Made by a program: the position numbers and the translations under genes. A stretch of DNA of 64,000 nt from AC-37 sp036389835 (GTDB lineage Bacteria > Actinomycetota > Thermoleophilia > Solirubrobacterales > Thermoleophilaceae): positions 1 through 64,000 of the forward strand of contig DASVWC010000108.1 of NCBI GenBank assembly GCA_036389835.1, given 5' to 3'. How positions within the stretch are numbered: position 1 is the stretch's first letter; every line of letters begins with the position of its first letter. The notes below the pieces were generated by a model. It saw only the letters and a program-made list of their open reading frames with translations, made no database searches and was not told the origin of the DNA. Shown piece after piece: positions 50,665-59,207 of the stretch.

Positions 50665-51003
50665 ATGGCCGAGGAGGAGAACGTCAGCGGCATCGGCGGG
50701 CACGCCCGCGCTCTCCGCGAGGAGATGTCGCCGGCGAAGGTCGAGGCCAAGCTCGAGGAGGTCGTCGAGGAGCGGCCGAAGGCGAAGCACCTGCTCGACT
50801 TCGCGATCGTCGGCAAGGCTCTACTGATCGCCGTCGTCGTCGCGCTGATCCTCTGGCTGATCTTCAGCCCGCAGCTCGCGGCGATCGCGCTGGTGCTGGT
50901 GTTCGTCGGCGCGTGGCTCGGGCTGGCGCAGATGAGCTACGAGCGCCGCCGCGAGACCCGCGACGCGCGCTCGGACGGCGACTCGCCTCCCGCCACCGCC
51001 TGA
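50665..51003 (+). CDS. small two-helix membrane protein of unknown function
   Basis: A 112-residue protein with a charged N-terminal half (EEMSPAKVEAKLEEVVEERPKAKHLLD) that looks helical, then two hydrophobic helices (about 49-68 and 70-88) joined by a tight turn, and an Arg/Asp tail. Pattern-wise it is akin to actinobacterial DUF3618-like envelope proteins, but the match is too weak to name. The ATG at 50665 follows GGGGC. It lies 20 bases before the glycosyltransferase gene. Confidence 0.65.
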   Translation: MAEEENVSGIGGHARALREEMSPAKVEAKLEEVVEERPKAKHLLDFAIVGKALLIAVVVALILWLIFSPQLAAIALVLVFVGAWLGLAQMSYERRRETRDARSDGDSPPATA

Positions 51004-51023
51004 CCCCGCACTAACCTCGCGCG

Positions 51024-52454
51024 GTGGCGTCGGCCCGGCGCACCTGGCTTCTGCTTGGCGCCCTCACCGCTCTCGGCGCCGCGCTTCGGCTTCCGTTCCT
51101 CGGGCTGCAGAGCCTCTGGTACGACGAGACGTTCACGGCCGCGGTGGTCGAGCAGCCCACGCTCGGAGCCCTCTGGGACCAGGTCCGCCTGACCGAGTCC
51201 ACGCCGCCGCTCTACTACGTGATCACCTGGGCGTGGGCGAAGCTCGCCGGCAGCACCGGCGACGCCGCCCTGCGCGCCCCCGCCGCGGTGGCCGGCGTCT
51301 TCTGCGTGCCGGCGGCGTACCTCGCGCTGCGGCGGCTCGCGGAGGAGCGCGCGGCGCTCGCGGCCGCGACCATGACCGCGGTGAGCCCCGTGCTGGTCGC
51401 GTACTCGCTTAACGCCCGCGCCTACCCGCTGCTCGTGCTGCTGGCGTGCCTGTCGGTGTGGGCCATGGCGGAGCTGCTCGAGCGGCGCGGCACGCGCTGG
51501 CTCGCCGCCTGGGCGCTGCTGGCGGCGGCGCTCCTGTGGACGCACTACTACGCCGCCTTCCTGGTGGGCGCCGAGCTGGGGGTGCTCCTGTGGCGGCTGG
51601 CGGGCGCGCGGGCGCGCGTGCTGGCGGCCGGGGCCGCGGTGGCGGTGGCCGCCGCGCCGCTCCTGCCGCTGCTCGCCGACCAGCGCGACGAGCGCGCGTC
51701 GAACATCGAGTCGCTCGGCCTGGGCGAGCGGGTCGAGCAGGCGGTCCGCCAGCTCGCGGCCGGCGCGAATCCGCCCAGCCGGCCGGTCGAGTGGCTCGCG
51801 ATCCTGCTGTGCGCGGCGGGGCTCGCCGCCGGCGCGTGGCGCGCCGCACGCGATCGCTCGGCACGGGTCATGGCCGCGCTCGCCGCCGCGACGGCGCTGA
51901 CCCCGCTGCTGCTCGACCTCACCGGGATCGACGACCACTTCTTCATGCGCAACCTGCTGGTGGCGTGGGCGCCGCTGGCGGGGCTGGCCGCGCTCGGCCT
52001 CACGCGCGCCCGCGCGATCCCGCTAGCGGCGGTGCTGCTCGCCTTCGCCGCGCTCACGATCGCCACCCACGCCGACTGGCGCCACCACAACGCCGATTGG
52101 GAGGGCGCGCTCGCCGAGCTCGGGCCGCGCACGGACGGGGTGCCCGTGGTGGTGCTGCCGGGCTTCGACTCCCCGGTGGCGAACCGCTACCTGGGCCGCG
52201 CGGGCGCGAGCCGCCCGCTGCTGGCCCGCTCCGTCTGGGTGGTCGTCGCGCCCGCCCGCAAGGGCCGCGCTGAGCTGGCCGAGCTGCCCGGCTACCCGCG
52301 TGCGGCGCCGCCGGGGTTCCGCCCGACGGTAACGAGGACCCATCACGGCTTCCGCATGATCCTCCTGGAGGCCGGGGCCGAGGCGCCGCTCGACCCCGCG
52401 GCGTTCGGGCCCGACCAGCTCGAGGGCCGGGCCGTCCTGCTCGCGCCGCGCTAG
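51024..52454 (+). CDS. GT39/ArnT-like membrane glycosyltransferase
   Basis: A 476-residue multi-pass protein. The first outer loop has the acidic motif SLWYDETFTAAVVEQ, with an Asp-Glu pair expected of PMT/ArnT-type GT-C enzymes, followed by ESTPPLYYVITWAWAKL. About ten helices follow and then a soluble 110-residue C-terminal part. GT-C enzymes transfer sugars from polyprenyl-phosphate donors at the outer membrane face. The acceptor is unknown. GTG start. The stop overlaps the convergent response-regulator stop by 4 bases. Confidence 0.82.
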   Translation: MASARRTWLLLGALTALGAALRLPFLGLQSLWYDETFTAAVVEQPTLGALWDQVRLTESTPPLYYVITWAWAKLAGSTGDAALRAPAAVAGVFCVPAAYLALRRLAEERAALAAATMTAVSPVLVAYSLNARAYPLLVLLACLSVWAMAELLERRGTRWLAAWALLAAALLWTHYYAAFLVGAELGVLLWRLAGARARVLAAGAAVAVAAAPLLPLLADQRDERASNIESLGLGERVEQAVRQLAAGANPPSRPVEWLAILLCAAGLAAGAWRAARDRSARVMAALAAATALTPLLLDLTGIDDHFFMRNLLVAWAPLAGLAALGLTRARAIPLAAVLLAFAALTIATHADWRHHNADWEGALAELGPRTDGVPVVVLPGFDSPVANRYLGRAGASRPLLARSVWVVVAPARKGRAELAELPGYPRAAPPGFRPTVTRTHHGFRMILLEAGAEAPLDPAAFGPDQLEGRAVLLAPR

Positions 52455-53083
52455 ATCTCGCCCTGGCGCAGCGCGATCGCCACGGCGTGGACGCGCGTGT
52501 GCGCCTCGAGCTTCTCCATGGCGTTGCGCACGTGGGTGCGGACCGTCTCGGGCGAGAGCACCAGCCGCTCGGCGATCTCCTCGCCGTTGAGCCCCTTGGC
52601 CAGCAGGTCGAGCACCTCGCGCTCGCGCGGGGAGAGCACGCCGATGCGCTCGGTCGTGAAGCGCGCCAGCAACATCGGTCGCAGCCGCTCGTCCACGTAG
52701 CTCGCGCCCCGCGACACGGCGCGTATCGCCGCCAGCAGCTCCTCGGGCGAGCCCGCCTTCAGCGCGAAGCCGCGGGCGCCGCTGTCGAGGGCGCGCACGA
52801 GCGTGTCCTTGTCGCCGATTCCGGTGTAGAGGAGCACCCCCATCTCGGGGACCGAGGTGAGCACGCGCCGCGTGAGGTCCACGCCGCTGCGGCCGGGCAG
52901 CCCGATGTCCACGATCGCGACGTCCGGCCGCCGCCGCTCGATCAGCCGCTGCCCCTCCTCCGCGTCGTCCGCGGTGCCGATCACGCTGAATTCCGTCCCG
53001 CGCAGCAGGAGCTCCAAACCCTTCCTGAGAGCGAGATGGTCCTCGACGATCACGACAGTCACGCTGTCGTTTTGCTGGGCCAA
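52451..53083 (-). CDS. NarL/FixJ-type response regulator
   Basis: A 210-residue two-domain regulator. The receiver (about 8-125) has VVIVEDHLALRKGL with the acidic pocket, the phospho-acceptor Asp in VAIVDIGLPGRSG, and Lys in GFALKAGSPEEL. The LuxR-type HTH (about 148-205) has LSPREREVLDLLAKGLNGEE and VRTHVRNAMEKLEAHTR. No histidine kinase is in the window, so it is an orphan here. It is divergent from the sigma gene that follows. Confidence 0.93.
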   Translation of the reverse strand: MAQQNDSVTVVIVEDHLALRKGLELLLRGTEFSVIGTADDAEEGQRLIERRRPDVAIVDIGLPGRSGVDLTRRVLTSVPEMGVLLYTGIGDKDTLVRALDSGARGFALKAGSPEELLAAIRAVSRGASYVDERLRPMLLARFTTERIGVLSPREREVLDLLAKGLNGEEIAERLVLSPETVRTHVRNAMEKLEAHTRVHAVAIALRQGEI

Positions 53084-53286
53084 CGCGCCTCACCCTAATG
53101 GAGGGAATGGGCCGCTCAAGGAGCAGCAACGCGATTTACCCGGAATGGGGGAGGGCGATCGCGGGCCGGACAACGGTCCACTACCGCGTACCGATGATGA
53201 AGGCCGCGCGGCCGCTCCCCGATAGGAGGAAAAGCTTCCGGAAGGACCCGGAAGGCCGTCACCAAATCGACCCGGAGAAGGCTCCC

Positions 53287-54102
53287 GTGAGGACCCAGCG
53301 GCCGGCAGACAGGCGTCGCTTCAGCGATGCCGAGGCGCTCGCCATCCAGAACGAGTACCGGCGCACCGGCGACCCCCGGCTGCGCGACCGCCTCGTGATC
53401 TCCTACGCGGGCATCGTCAAGCACATCGTCTACCGCAAGCTGCGCGAGCTGCCGGCCTGGTGCGACGCCGACGACCTCCTCTCGTGCGGCATCGAGGCGC
53501 TCATCGCGGCCGTCGACCGCTTCGACCCGACTCGCGGCGCCACGTTCGAGCAGTACGCCTGGACGCGCGTGCACGGGGCCGTGCTCGACGAGCTCCGCCG
53601 CCAGGACTGGGCGCCGCGGCCGCTGCGGCGCTGGGAGCGCGACATGGCACGCGCGCGCGAGAACTTCTTCGCGATCCACCAGCGCCAGCCGACGAGCGAG
53701 GAGCTGGCCGACGCCCTCGGGATCGAGCCGGCGCAGCTCGACACGATCCGGCGTGACATCCAGAACTCCGAGCTGACCTCGCTCAACACGCTCGTGATGG
53801 ATGACGACGACGGGTCGGTGGAGCGCATCGACACGATCGAGTCCGACGAGCCGGGCCTCGACCCGGAGATGGCCACCGCGGTGACCGAGGCGAAGGAGAA
53901 GTTCCGCCGCGCGTTCGCCCGGCTGAGCGAGCGCGAGCGCGAGCTGACCGTGCTGCTCTACGTGCAGAACCTGACGCTGAAGGAGATCGGGGTGGTGCTG
54001 GGCGTCTCGGAGAGCCGGGTCTGCCGCCTGCACAGCCGGCTCAAGCAGCGCCTCCGCGACGCCCTGCGCGCGGACGAGCAGCTCTTCCGCGAAGTCGCCT
54101 AG
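53287..54102 (+). CDS. sigma factor of the FliA/WhiG type
   Basis: A 271-residue sigma factor. Region 2 is visible as VISYAGIVKHIVYRKL, DADDLLSCGIEALIAAVDRF and FEQYAWTRVHGAVLDELRRQ. Region 3 is RQPTSEELADALGIEPAQL. Region 4 is LSERERELTVLLYVQNLTLK followed by EIGVVLGVSESRVCRLHSRL. The layout is that of sigma-28/WhiG. No flagellar gene is near, so a developmental or stress role is likelier. GTG at 53287 is chosen because GGAGAAG lies 6 bases before it and family homology starts soon after; in-frame ATGs at 53098 and 53194 would add an unconserved basic leader. Confidence 0.87.
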   Translation: MRTQRPADRRRFSDAEALAIQNEYRRTGDPRLRDRLVISYAGIVKHIVYRKLRELPAWCDADDLLSCGIEALIAAVDRFDPTRGATFEQYAWTRVHGAVLDELRRQDWAPRPLRRWERDMARARENFFAIHQRQPTSEELADALGIEPAQLDTIRRDIQNSELTSLNTLVMDDDDGSVERIDTIESDEPGLDPEMATAVTEAKEKFRRAFARLSERERELTVLLYVQNLTLKEIGVVLGVSESRVCRLHSRLKQRLRDALRADEQLFREVA

Positions 54103-54131
54103 AGCGGCCGCCGAGCCTCCGTCACCGGGGG

Positions 54132-54172
54132 TGGTCGACCTAACCCACCGTATAGGTTGGTAATGTCGACCA
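54132..54172. terminator. stem-loop between convergent genes
   Basis: TGGTCGAC (54132-54139) pairs perfectly with GTCGACCA (54165-54172), with an inner AACC/GGTT pairing, in the gap between the sigma-factor and methyltransferase 3' ends. Confidence 0.6.
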
Positions 54173-54188
54173 GGTCCGCGCGGAGGCG

Positions 54189-54818
54189 CTACTCGGAGGG
54201 CGCGCGCGCCACGCCCGTGAGCAGCGGGCGCACGATCGGCGGGGCCTTGCGGATCACGCCGCGCCGGTGGGTCTCGACGCTGAGCGGCGAGGCCTCGATC
54301 GTCTCGTAGGTGGCGCGGTTGCAGTGGCAGCCGTGGCCGAAGCGCACCCACAGCGGGTGGAGGCGGTCCTGCCAGCGCGCGAGCCCGGGATCCTGAGCGC
54401 GCACGTGCTCCATGAAGATGAAGCGACCGCCCGGCTTGAGCACCCGTGCGATCTCGGCCAGCGTCCGGTCCGGGTCGCTGACGGTGCAGAGCACGAGCGC
54501 CGCGGTGGCGGTGTCGAACGAGTCGTCGTCGAAGGGGAGCTCCTCGGCCGGCGCCTCGACCACCCGCACGGGCAGGCCGCTGCGCTCGGCCTTCGCGCGC
54601 AGGCGCCTGGCCATCGGCGCCTCGGGCTCGGTGCACACCAGCTCCTCGATCGAGCGCGGGTAGTGCTCGAGGTTCGCGCCGGTGCCCGACCCGATCTCGA
54701 GCACGCGGCCGCTGGCGCCGGCGAGCATCTCGCGGCGGATCCTGCCGAAGAACTCGCGCTCCATCCGCGCCTGGAAGGTGTCGTAGCCGGCGGCGAAGAT
54801 GCGGCCCCAGAGGCTCAT
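54189..54818 (-). CDS. class I SAM-dependent methyltransferase
   Basis: A 209-residue methyltransferase. Motif I is VLEIGSGTGANLEHY (about 40-54), the acidic strand VCTEPEAPM, and motif IV-like FDTATAALVLCTVSDPDRTL, followed by RVLKPGGRFIFMEHV. It resembles the thiol/phospholipid methyltransferase-like group annotated near UbiE. It is coupled by a 4-base overlap to the persulfide dioxygenase gene upstream, which suggests a sulfur-related substrate (inference). Confidence 0.87.
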   Translation of the reverse strand: MSLWGRIFAAGYDTFQARMEREFFGRIRREMLAGASGRVLEIGSGTGANLEHYPRSIEELVCTEPEAPMARRLRAKAERSGLPVRVVEAPAEELPFDDDSFDTATAALVLCTVSDPDRTLAEIARVLKPGGRFIFMEHVRAQDPGLARWQDRLHPLWVRFGHGCHCNRATYETIEASPLSVETHRRGVIRKAPPIVRPLLTGVARAPSE

Positions 54819-56182
54819 TCGATCGGGTACCCCGCGCGCCGCCAGGTGCCGACGCCGCCGTCCGCCACGTGCAGGACCTCCCCGACGCCGTGACGCTTGA
54901 GCAGGCTCGCCGCCACGGCGCTCCGCTGCCCGGACATGCAGATGGCCGCCACCGGGCGGCCGGGGTCGATCCCCTCCGGCACCGAGTCGATGTCGTGCCA
55001 GGGCTCGTGGACCGAGCCGGGGATGTGGCCGCCGTCCCACTCGTCGCGCTCGCGCACGTCGAGGATCTGGACCGCGCCGTCGCGGTCATGGAGCTGCTCG
55101 ACGGTGACCCGCTCCACGCGCTCGACCGGCCGCTCCTCCACGCGCCAGCTCGTCAGGCCGCCGGCGAGGAAGCCGCCCAGGCTGCGGATGCCGACCACGG
55201 CGGCGAGGCGGGCGGCGGTGCGGCCGTCGTCGTCGTCGCGGCCGACGAAGACGATCTCGCGGTCGCGCTCGGCGATCCAGGCGAGCTTGGTGCCGAAGCC
55301 CGCGCGGAGCATCGTGTTGGAGATCGAGCCGGGGATGTGGGCGTCGTCGAACTGGAGGTCGGTGCGGGTGTCCACGATCAGCGCGCCCTCGCGGGCCTTC
55401 AGCTCGACCTGGCGCGGGGTGAGCGGCCCGATGGCGGCGCCGCCGGTCACGAGCGGGCCGCGGTTGATCGCGACGATCGCCTCGAAGTTCGGCGGCTGCG
55501 GGGCGAGCCCGGCGATCGCCTGCTCCACGTAGGCGTCCTCGCCCTCGACCTGGAGCAGGTCGTTGTGGCGGCGCTCGTAGCCGATCGTCGATGAGACCTT
55601 CATGTCCATCCCCGGGCCGCCGCAGAGCGAGCCGCCGAGGTGGCCGGGCCAGACCTCGCAGTCGTCGGGCAGGGTGAGGAGGCGCTCGTGCAGGGTGCCG
55701 TACATCGCGCGCGCGCCGTCGGCGGGCTCGACCGCGAGATCCGGGCGGGCGACGTCGCCGACGAACAGCGAGTCGCCGGTGAGCACCGCCCAGGGCTCGT
55801 CGCCGCGGGCGGTGTCGACCAGCGCGAACGCGGTGTGCTCGGGGCGGTGGCCGGGCGTGTGCAGCGCGCGGATGCGGACCGAGCCGAGCTCGAGCTCCCA
55901 GCCGTCGCCGAACGGCTCGTGGTCGTAGTCCACGCCCGCCTCCGCGAACACGTGGATCGTCGCGCCGGTGGCCGCGGCGAGCCGCCCGTGGCCGGAGACG
56001 TGGTCGGCGTGGTTGTGGGTCTCCAGCACGTGGTCGATCGACACGTGCAGGTAGCGGGCCAGCTCGAGGTACTCGCCGATCTCGAAGCGGGGGTCGATCA
56101 CCGCGGCCGTGCCGGCCTCGGCGTCGCCCACGAAGTAGGACGCGCAGCCGAGGTCGTCGTGCACGATCTGGCGGAAGATCAC
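54815..56182 (-). CDS. persulfide dioxygenase (ETHE1-like) fused to two rhodanese domains
   Basis: A 455-residue fusion. Residues 1-245 form a metallo-beta-lactamase fold with the iron/zinc site ETHNHADHVSGH (His56, His58, Asp60, His61), HTPGHRPEHTA and GDSLFVGDVARPDL, as in ETHE1/Blh enzymes that oxidise glutathione persulfide or low-molecular-weight thiol persulfides. Two rhodanese domains follow. The first (about 268-355) has IVFVGRDDDDGRTAA with no catalytic Cys and so is inactive. The second (about 365-455) has AAICMSGQRSAVAA with an active-type Cys. GTG at 56182. Divergent from the dehalogenase gene. Confidence 0.92.
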   Translation of the reverse strand: MIFRQIVHDDLGCASYFVGDAEAGTAAVIDPRFEIGEYLELARYLHVSIDHVLETHNHADHVSGHGRLAAATGATIHVFAEAGVDYDHEPFGDGWELELGSVRIRALHTPGHRPEHTAFALVDTARGDEPWAVLTGDSLFVGDVARPDLAVEPADGARAMYGTLHERLLTLPDDCEVWPGHLGGSLCGGPGMDMKVSSTIGYERRHNDLLQVEGEDAYVEQAIAGLAPQPPNFEAIVAINRGPLVTGGAAIGPLTPRQVELKAREGALIVDTRTDLQFDDAHIPGSISNTMLRAGFGTKLAWIAERDREIVFVGRDDDDGRTAARLAAVVGIRSLGGFLAGGLTSWRVEERPVERVERVTVEQLHDRDGAVQILDVRERDEWDGGHIPGSVHEPWHDIDSVPEGIDPGRPVAAICMSGQRSAVAASLLKRHGVGEVLHVADGGVGTWRRAGYPIE

Positions 56183-56208
56183 GCGTTCAGGATAAGTTCC
56201 GCGTAGCC

Positions 56209-57087
56209 GTGGACGTGTTCCGCACACCCGACGAGCGCTTCGAGGGGCTTCCGGGCTACGACTTCGAGCCCCACTACGCCGAGGTCGACGGCCTGCGGCT
56301 CCACTACGTGGACGAGGGGTCCGGACCGCCGATCGTCTGCTTCCACGGCGAGCCGACCTGGGCCTACCTCTACCGCAAGATGCTCCCGCCGCTGGTCGGC
56401 GCCGGCAACCGGGTGGTCTGCCCCGACTTCGCCGGCTTCGGCCGCTCGGACAAGCCGACCGACCGCGGCTTCTACACCTACGACCGCCACGTCGAGCTCG
56501 TGACGGCGCTGCTCGAGCAAGCGGACGTCCGCGGGGCCACCGCGATCGTGCAGGACTGGGGCGGGCCGATCGGCCTGCGCTGGGCGGTCGAGAACGCCGA
56601 CAGGGTCGACCGGCTCGTGATCCTCAACACGGGGCTGTTCACCGGGCGCGTGAGCAAGGGGTTCATGGCGTGGCGCGATTTCGCGGAGAAGAACCCGGAC
56701 CTGCCGGTCGGGTTCATCATCCAGTCGGCGACGACCACCGAGCTTCCCGACGACGTGCTGGCCGCCTACGAGGCGCCGTTCCCGAACGCGGAGTCCAAGG
56801 CCGGGGCGGCGCAGTTCCCGCTGCTGGTGCCGATCGAGGCCGACCAGCCGGGGGCGGCGGAGATGGGCGCGGTGGTGGACGAGCTCTCGCGCTGGGACAA
56901 GCCCGCGCTGGTGGCGTTCTCCGACAGCGACCCGGTCTTCCCGTTCCCGCGCGCGGGTGAGCGGTTCAGCGGGACGATCCCGGCGGCCGGGGAGCAGATC
57001 CGGATCGAGGGCGCCGCGCACTTCCTCCAGGAGGACCGCGGCGAGCTGATCGCCGAGCACGTGCTGCGCTTCCTGGGCGAGGACTAG
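56209..57087 (+). CDS. haloalkane dehalogenase
   Basis: A 292-residue alpha/beta hydrolase of haloalkane dehalogenase subfamily I. Nucleophile Asp116 with halide-binding Trp117 occurs in VQDWGGPIGL, the oxyanion region is CFHGEPTWAYLY, the acid probably in FSDSDPVFPF near 245, and the catalytic His in EGAAHFLQED near 273. All catalytic parts of the DhlA/DhmA pattern are present. It releases halide from short haloalkanes. Native substrates in soil actinobacteria are mostly unknown. GTG start. Confidence 0.9.
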   Translation: MDVFRTPDERFEGLPGYDFEPHYAEVDGLRLHYVDEGSGPPIVCFHGEPTWAYLYRKMLPPLVGAGNRVVCPDFAGFGRSDKPTDRGFYTYDRHVELVTALLEQADVRGATAIVQDWGGPIGLRWAVENADRVDRLVILNTGLFTGRVSKGFMAWRDFAEKNPDLPVGFIIQSATTTELPDDVLAAYEAPFPNAESKAGAAQFPLLVPIEADQPGAAEMGAVVDELSRWDKPALVAFSDSDPVFPFPRAGERFSGTIPAAGEQIRIEGAAHFLQEDRGELIAEHVLRFLGED

Positions 57088-57151
57088 GCCGGCTGCGCGG
57101 GCCCGGCCTCGCGCGGCCTCGCGCCGTCGCTTCGCGCACGCCCGGAAAGGG

Positions 57152-57181
57152 CGAGGGCCCGGCGGGGGAGCCGGGCCCTCG
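57152..57181 (+). terminator. GC-rich terminator hairpin
   Basis: A 12-bp perfect stem (CGAGGGCCCGGC with GCCGGGCCCTCG) around GGGGGA lies 65 bases after the dehalogenase stop; no T-run follows. The rest of 57088-57307 shows nothing else recognisable. Confidence 0.7.
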
Positions 57182-57307
57182 GGGGACTGGACGAGGCCGG
57201 GGGGCCGACCTCGGGCGCTTGGGGGAAGTGCCTAGTCCGGTCTACGGCCGTCGCCTGCGTCCGCTTGCGCGCCCGGAGGCGAGCTTGGACGCATGTGCGA
57301 CACCCCG

Positions 57308-57826
57308 TCAGCTCGCCGCGGGCGGCGTGGCCTCCGGAGTCTCGGGGGTCTTCGGAGCGTCGTCGTCGGCCGCCGGCACGGGGCCCTTGTCGACGAAGTG
57401 ACGGGCGGCGAGCGGCTGGGTCGCGTCGACCGGGCCGGCGAGCTTCGCCTGCACGTTCACGCGGTCGCCCGCGGCGACGTCGGCCAGGTCGCGCTTGCCG
57501 TCCTTGTTTACGTCGGCCACCTTGAGCTTCGCCTTGCTCAGGTCGAAGGTCAGCGTCTGGCCCTTGAACTTGCGGCCGCGGCTGTTGCCGGCGCTGACGG
57601 CGACCTGCACGTTGCCGTCGGCCACGCCCGCGACGAGGCCCTTGAACTCGTATGTCTGGACCTTGGGCTTCTTCGACTTGCCCTTGCCCTTGCCGTGGTC
57701 GGCCGCGACATCGCCCTGCGGCGCCTTGCCGGAGCCGCCGCCGTTGCTGTTCTTCGCCGTCGCCGCGGCGGGGCAGGCGACGAGGGCGGCGACGCCGAGC
57801 GTCGCAAGAGTGCGCTTGGGGTTCAT
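57308..57826 (-). CDS. exported DUF5666-like protein of unknown function
   Basis: A 172-residue protein with a signal peptide (MNPKRTLATLGVAALVACPA, cleaved near residue 23), then a Lys/Gly linker, a small beta domain (about 60-140) and a Pro/Ala/Thr tail. The beta domain (YEFKGLVAGVADGNVQVAV, then LADVAAGDRVNVQAKL) is OB-like and similar in pattern to DUF5666 proteins. The start is ATG at 57826; the frame is open for 44 residues upstream but those are not signal-like. Confidence 0.72.
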   Translation of the reverse strand: MNPKRTLATLGVAALVACPAAATAKNSNGGGSGKAPQGDVAADHGKGKGKSKKPKVQTYEFKGLVAGVADGNVQVAVSAGNSRGRKFKGQTLTFDLSKAKLKVADVNKDGKRDLADVAAGDRVNVQAKLAGPVDATQPLAARHFVDKGPVPAADDDAPKTPETPEATPPAAS

Positions 57827-57931
57827 GTGCTCAACAACGGCACGCGACCCCGATCGGTTCGGCGCCGAGCCTCGATCTGGACGCATGTACCCGGCGGTGG
57901 CGCCCGTGCGCCAGAGCACGGACGACTTCCA

Positions 57932-58353
57932 GTGCGACTTCGTCGCGAGGATCTCCAAGCCGCGGGACTCGCGCGGTCTATCTGCGAGGCCTGGGGCGGG
58001 GCGACTTCGGCTCGGGCGAATGGGCGCATCCCGAGATCGAGTACGTGATCGCCGACGGCCCCGTGCCCGGCACGCGGAGGGGCGTCGACGCGATGAACGA
58101 GGCCTGGCGGAACTTCGTGAGCGCGTGGCGCGACTTCCGCATCGTGCCGGAGGAGTACTTCGAGCTGGACGGCGGGCGCGTGCTGAACGTCGGCCGCTTC
58201 AGCGCCCGCGGAAAGACGAGCGGGCGCGAGCTCGATCGGACGCACACGAACGGAGCGAGCCTCTTCCACGTCCGCGAGCGCAGGGTCACGAAGCTCGTCG
58301 TCTACTGGAACGGCGAGCGCGCGCTCGCCGACCTTGGCGTCGGGCGGCGGTGA
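57932..58353 (+). pseudogene. SnoaL/NTF2-like protein gene with a frameshift
   Basis: From 57970 one frame reads RAVYLRGLGRGDFGSGEW, then AHPEIEYVIADG and EEYFELDGGRVLNVGRFSARGK, a SnoaL-like domain abundant in Thermoleophilia. It has no start codon there. The expected N-terminal helix, ending SICEAWG, lies in another frame that begins at GTG 57932. Joining the two needs a one-base shift near 57994-57997 (GAGGCCTGGGG, then CGGGGCGAC), as if a single C were lost. Either a decayed gene or a sequencing error. Confidence 0.65.
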
Positions 58354-58368
58354 ATGCGCGCCGGCCTA

Positions 58369-58452
58369 TGCGGCTGAGAGGACTCGAACCTCCACGGGGT
58401 TGCCCCCACGGCGACCTGAACGCCGCGCGTCTGCCAATTCCGCCACAGCCGC
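58369..58452 (-). tRNA. tRNA-Leu, anticodon CAG
   Basis: The reverse strand folds as a leucine tRNA. The acceptor arms are GCGGCTG/CAGCCGC, the D-arm GGCGGAATTGGCAGACGC, the anticodon loop TTCAGGT, a long variable arm (TGGGGGCAACCCCGT) as expected for class II tRNAs, and the T-loop GGTTCGAGTCC. CCA is not encoded. It reads CUG, a very frequent codon in this DNA. Confidence 0.93.
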
Positions 58453-58494
58453 AGCGGACGGCGAGTGTAGTGCGTCGGCGCGCGCCCGAAGGCC

Positions 58495-59127
58495 CTAGCG
58501 GCGCTTGTCCGCCGTGCCCGGGAAGGTGCCGAACGCCTTGTCCCAGTACGGCGCGGAGATCCCGAAGCCGGTCGTGTCGTCCTGGAAGTGGTGGCGCATG
58601 TGCAGCTCGCGCAGGCGGCGGCCGACGCGGGTCTTCGGCTTGTGGTGGTGCAGCGCGTAGTGGGTCATGTCGTACGCCAGGTAGCCGCCCAGGAAGCCGG
58701 CGGAGAACGGGAGGAACAGCGGCGAGCCGAGGACCGACCAGAACAGCAGGACGAACAGAGACGACAGCGGGACGCTGACGGCCGGCGGCATCACCAGCCG
58801 CAGCGGGTCGTTCGGGTGGTCGTGGTGCACGCCGTGGATGATCCAGTGCAGCCGCGCGCCGAAGCCCTCCTCGGGCTCGAAGTGGAAGATCCCGCGGTGG
58901 ATCCAGTACTCCGAAAGCGTCCAGAACGCGTAGCCGGCGGCGAGCAGGCCGAGCGCGGCCCACGCGCTCAGCTCGGCCGCGCCGAGCCCCAGCAGGATCG
59001 CCACGGCCGGCAGGAAGATCACGACCGGCACCGCCGGGTGGACTCGCGAGAGCTTGTCGAGGAGGTCGGAGTCGAACATCCTCGGGGATGCCTTGAGGAC
59101 GTCGGTGCGACGCGTCTCGGTCGTCAT
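58495..59127 (-). CDS. fatty acid hydroxylase superfamily protein (FA2H-like)
   Basis: A 210-residue membrane di-metal hydroxylase with four hydrophobic helices and histidine motifs YWIHRGIFHF, HWIIHGVHHDHP, DMTHYALHHHKP and LRELHMRHHFQDD, the spacing of fatty-acid 2-hydroxylases (Scs7/FA2H), without the cytochrome b5 domain. It would hydroxylate an acyl chain or related lipid in the membrane. The ATG is at 59127. Confidence 0.9.
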   Translation of the reverse strand: MTTETRRTDVLKASPRMFDSDLLDKLSRVHPAVPVVIFLPAVAILLGLGAAELSAWAALGLLAAGYAFWTLSEYWIHRGIFHFEPEEGFGARLHWIIHGVHHDHPNDPLRLVMPPAVSVPLSSLFVLLFWSVLGSPLFLPFSAGFLGGYLAYDMTHYALHHHKPKTRVGRRLRELHMRHHFQDDTTGFGISAPYWDKAFGTFPGTADKRR

Positions 59128-59207
59128 CGCCGCCGATCGTAGCGCCAGGAACGGCGGTGGGAGCGCAGCTGGGTCGGCCCGCCCACGCGGCGCGTAGGAT
59201 CCCCCGC

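Noticed and set aside
53098..53286. Longer start for the WhiG-like sigma factor
   Set aside because: The added basic leader has no family similarity and the ATGs at 53098 and 53194 lack ribosome sites; GTG 53287 has one. The choice remains uncertain.
57827..57958. Longer N-terminus for the exported DUF5666-like protein
   Set aside because: The extra residues (starting MEILATKS) are not signal-like, whereas ATG 57826 begins a typical signal peptide.
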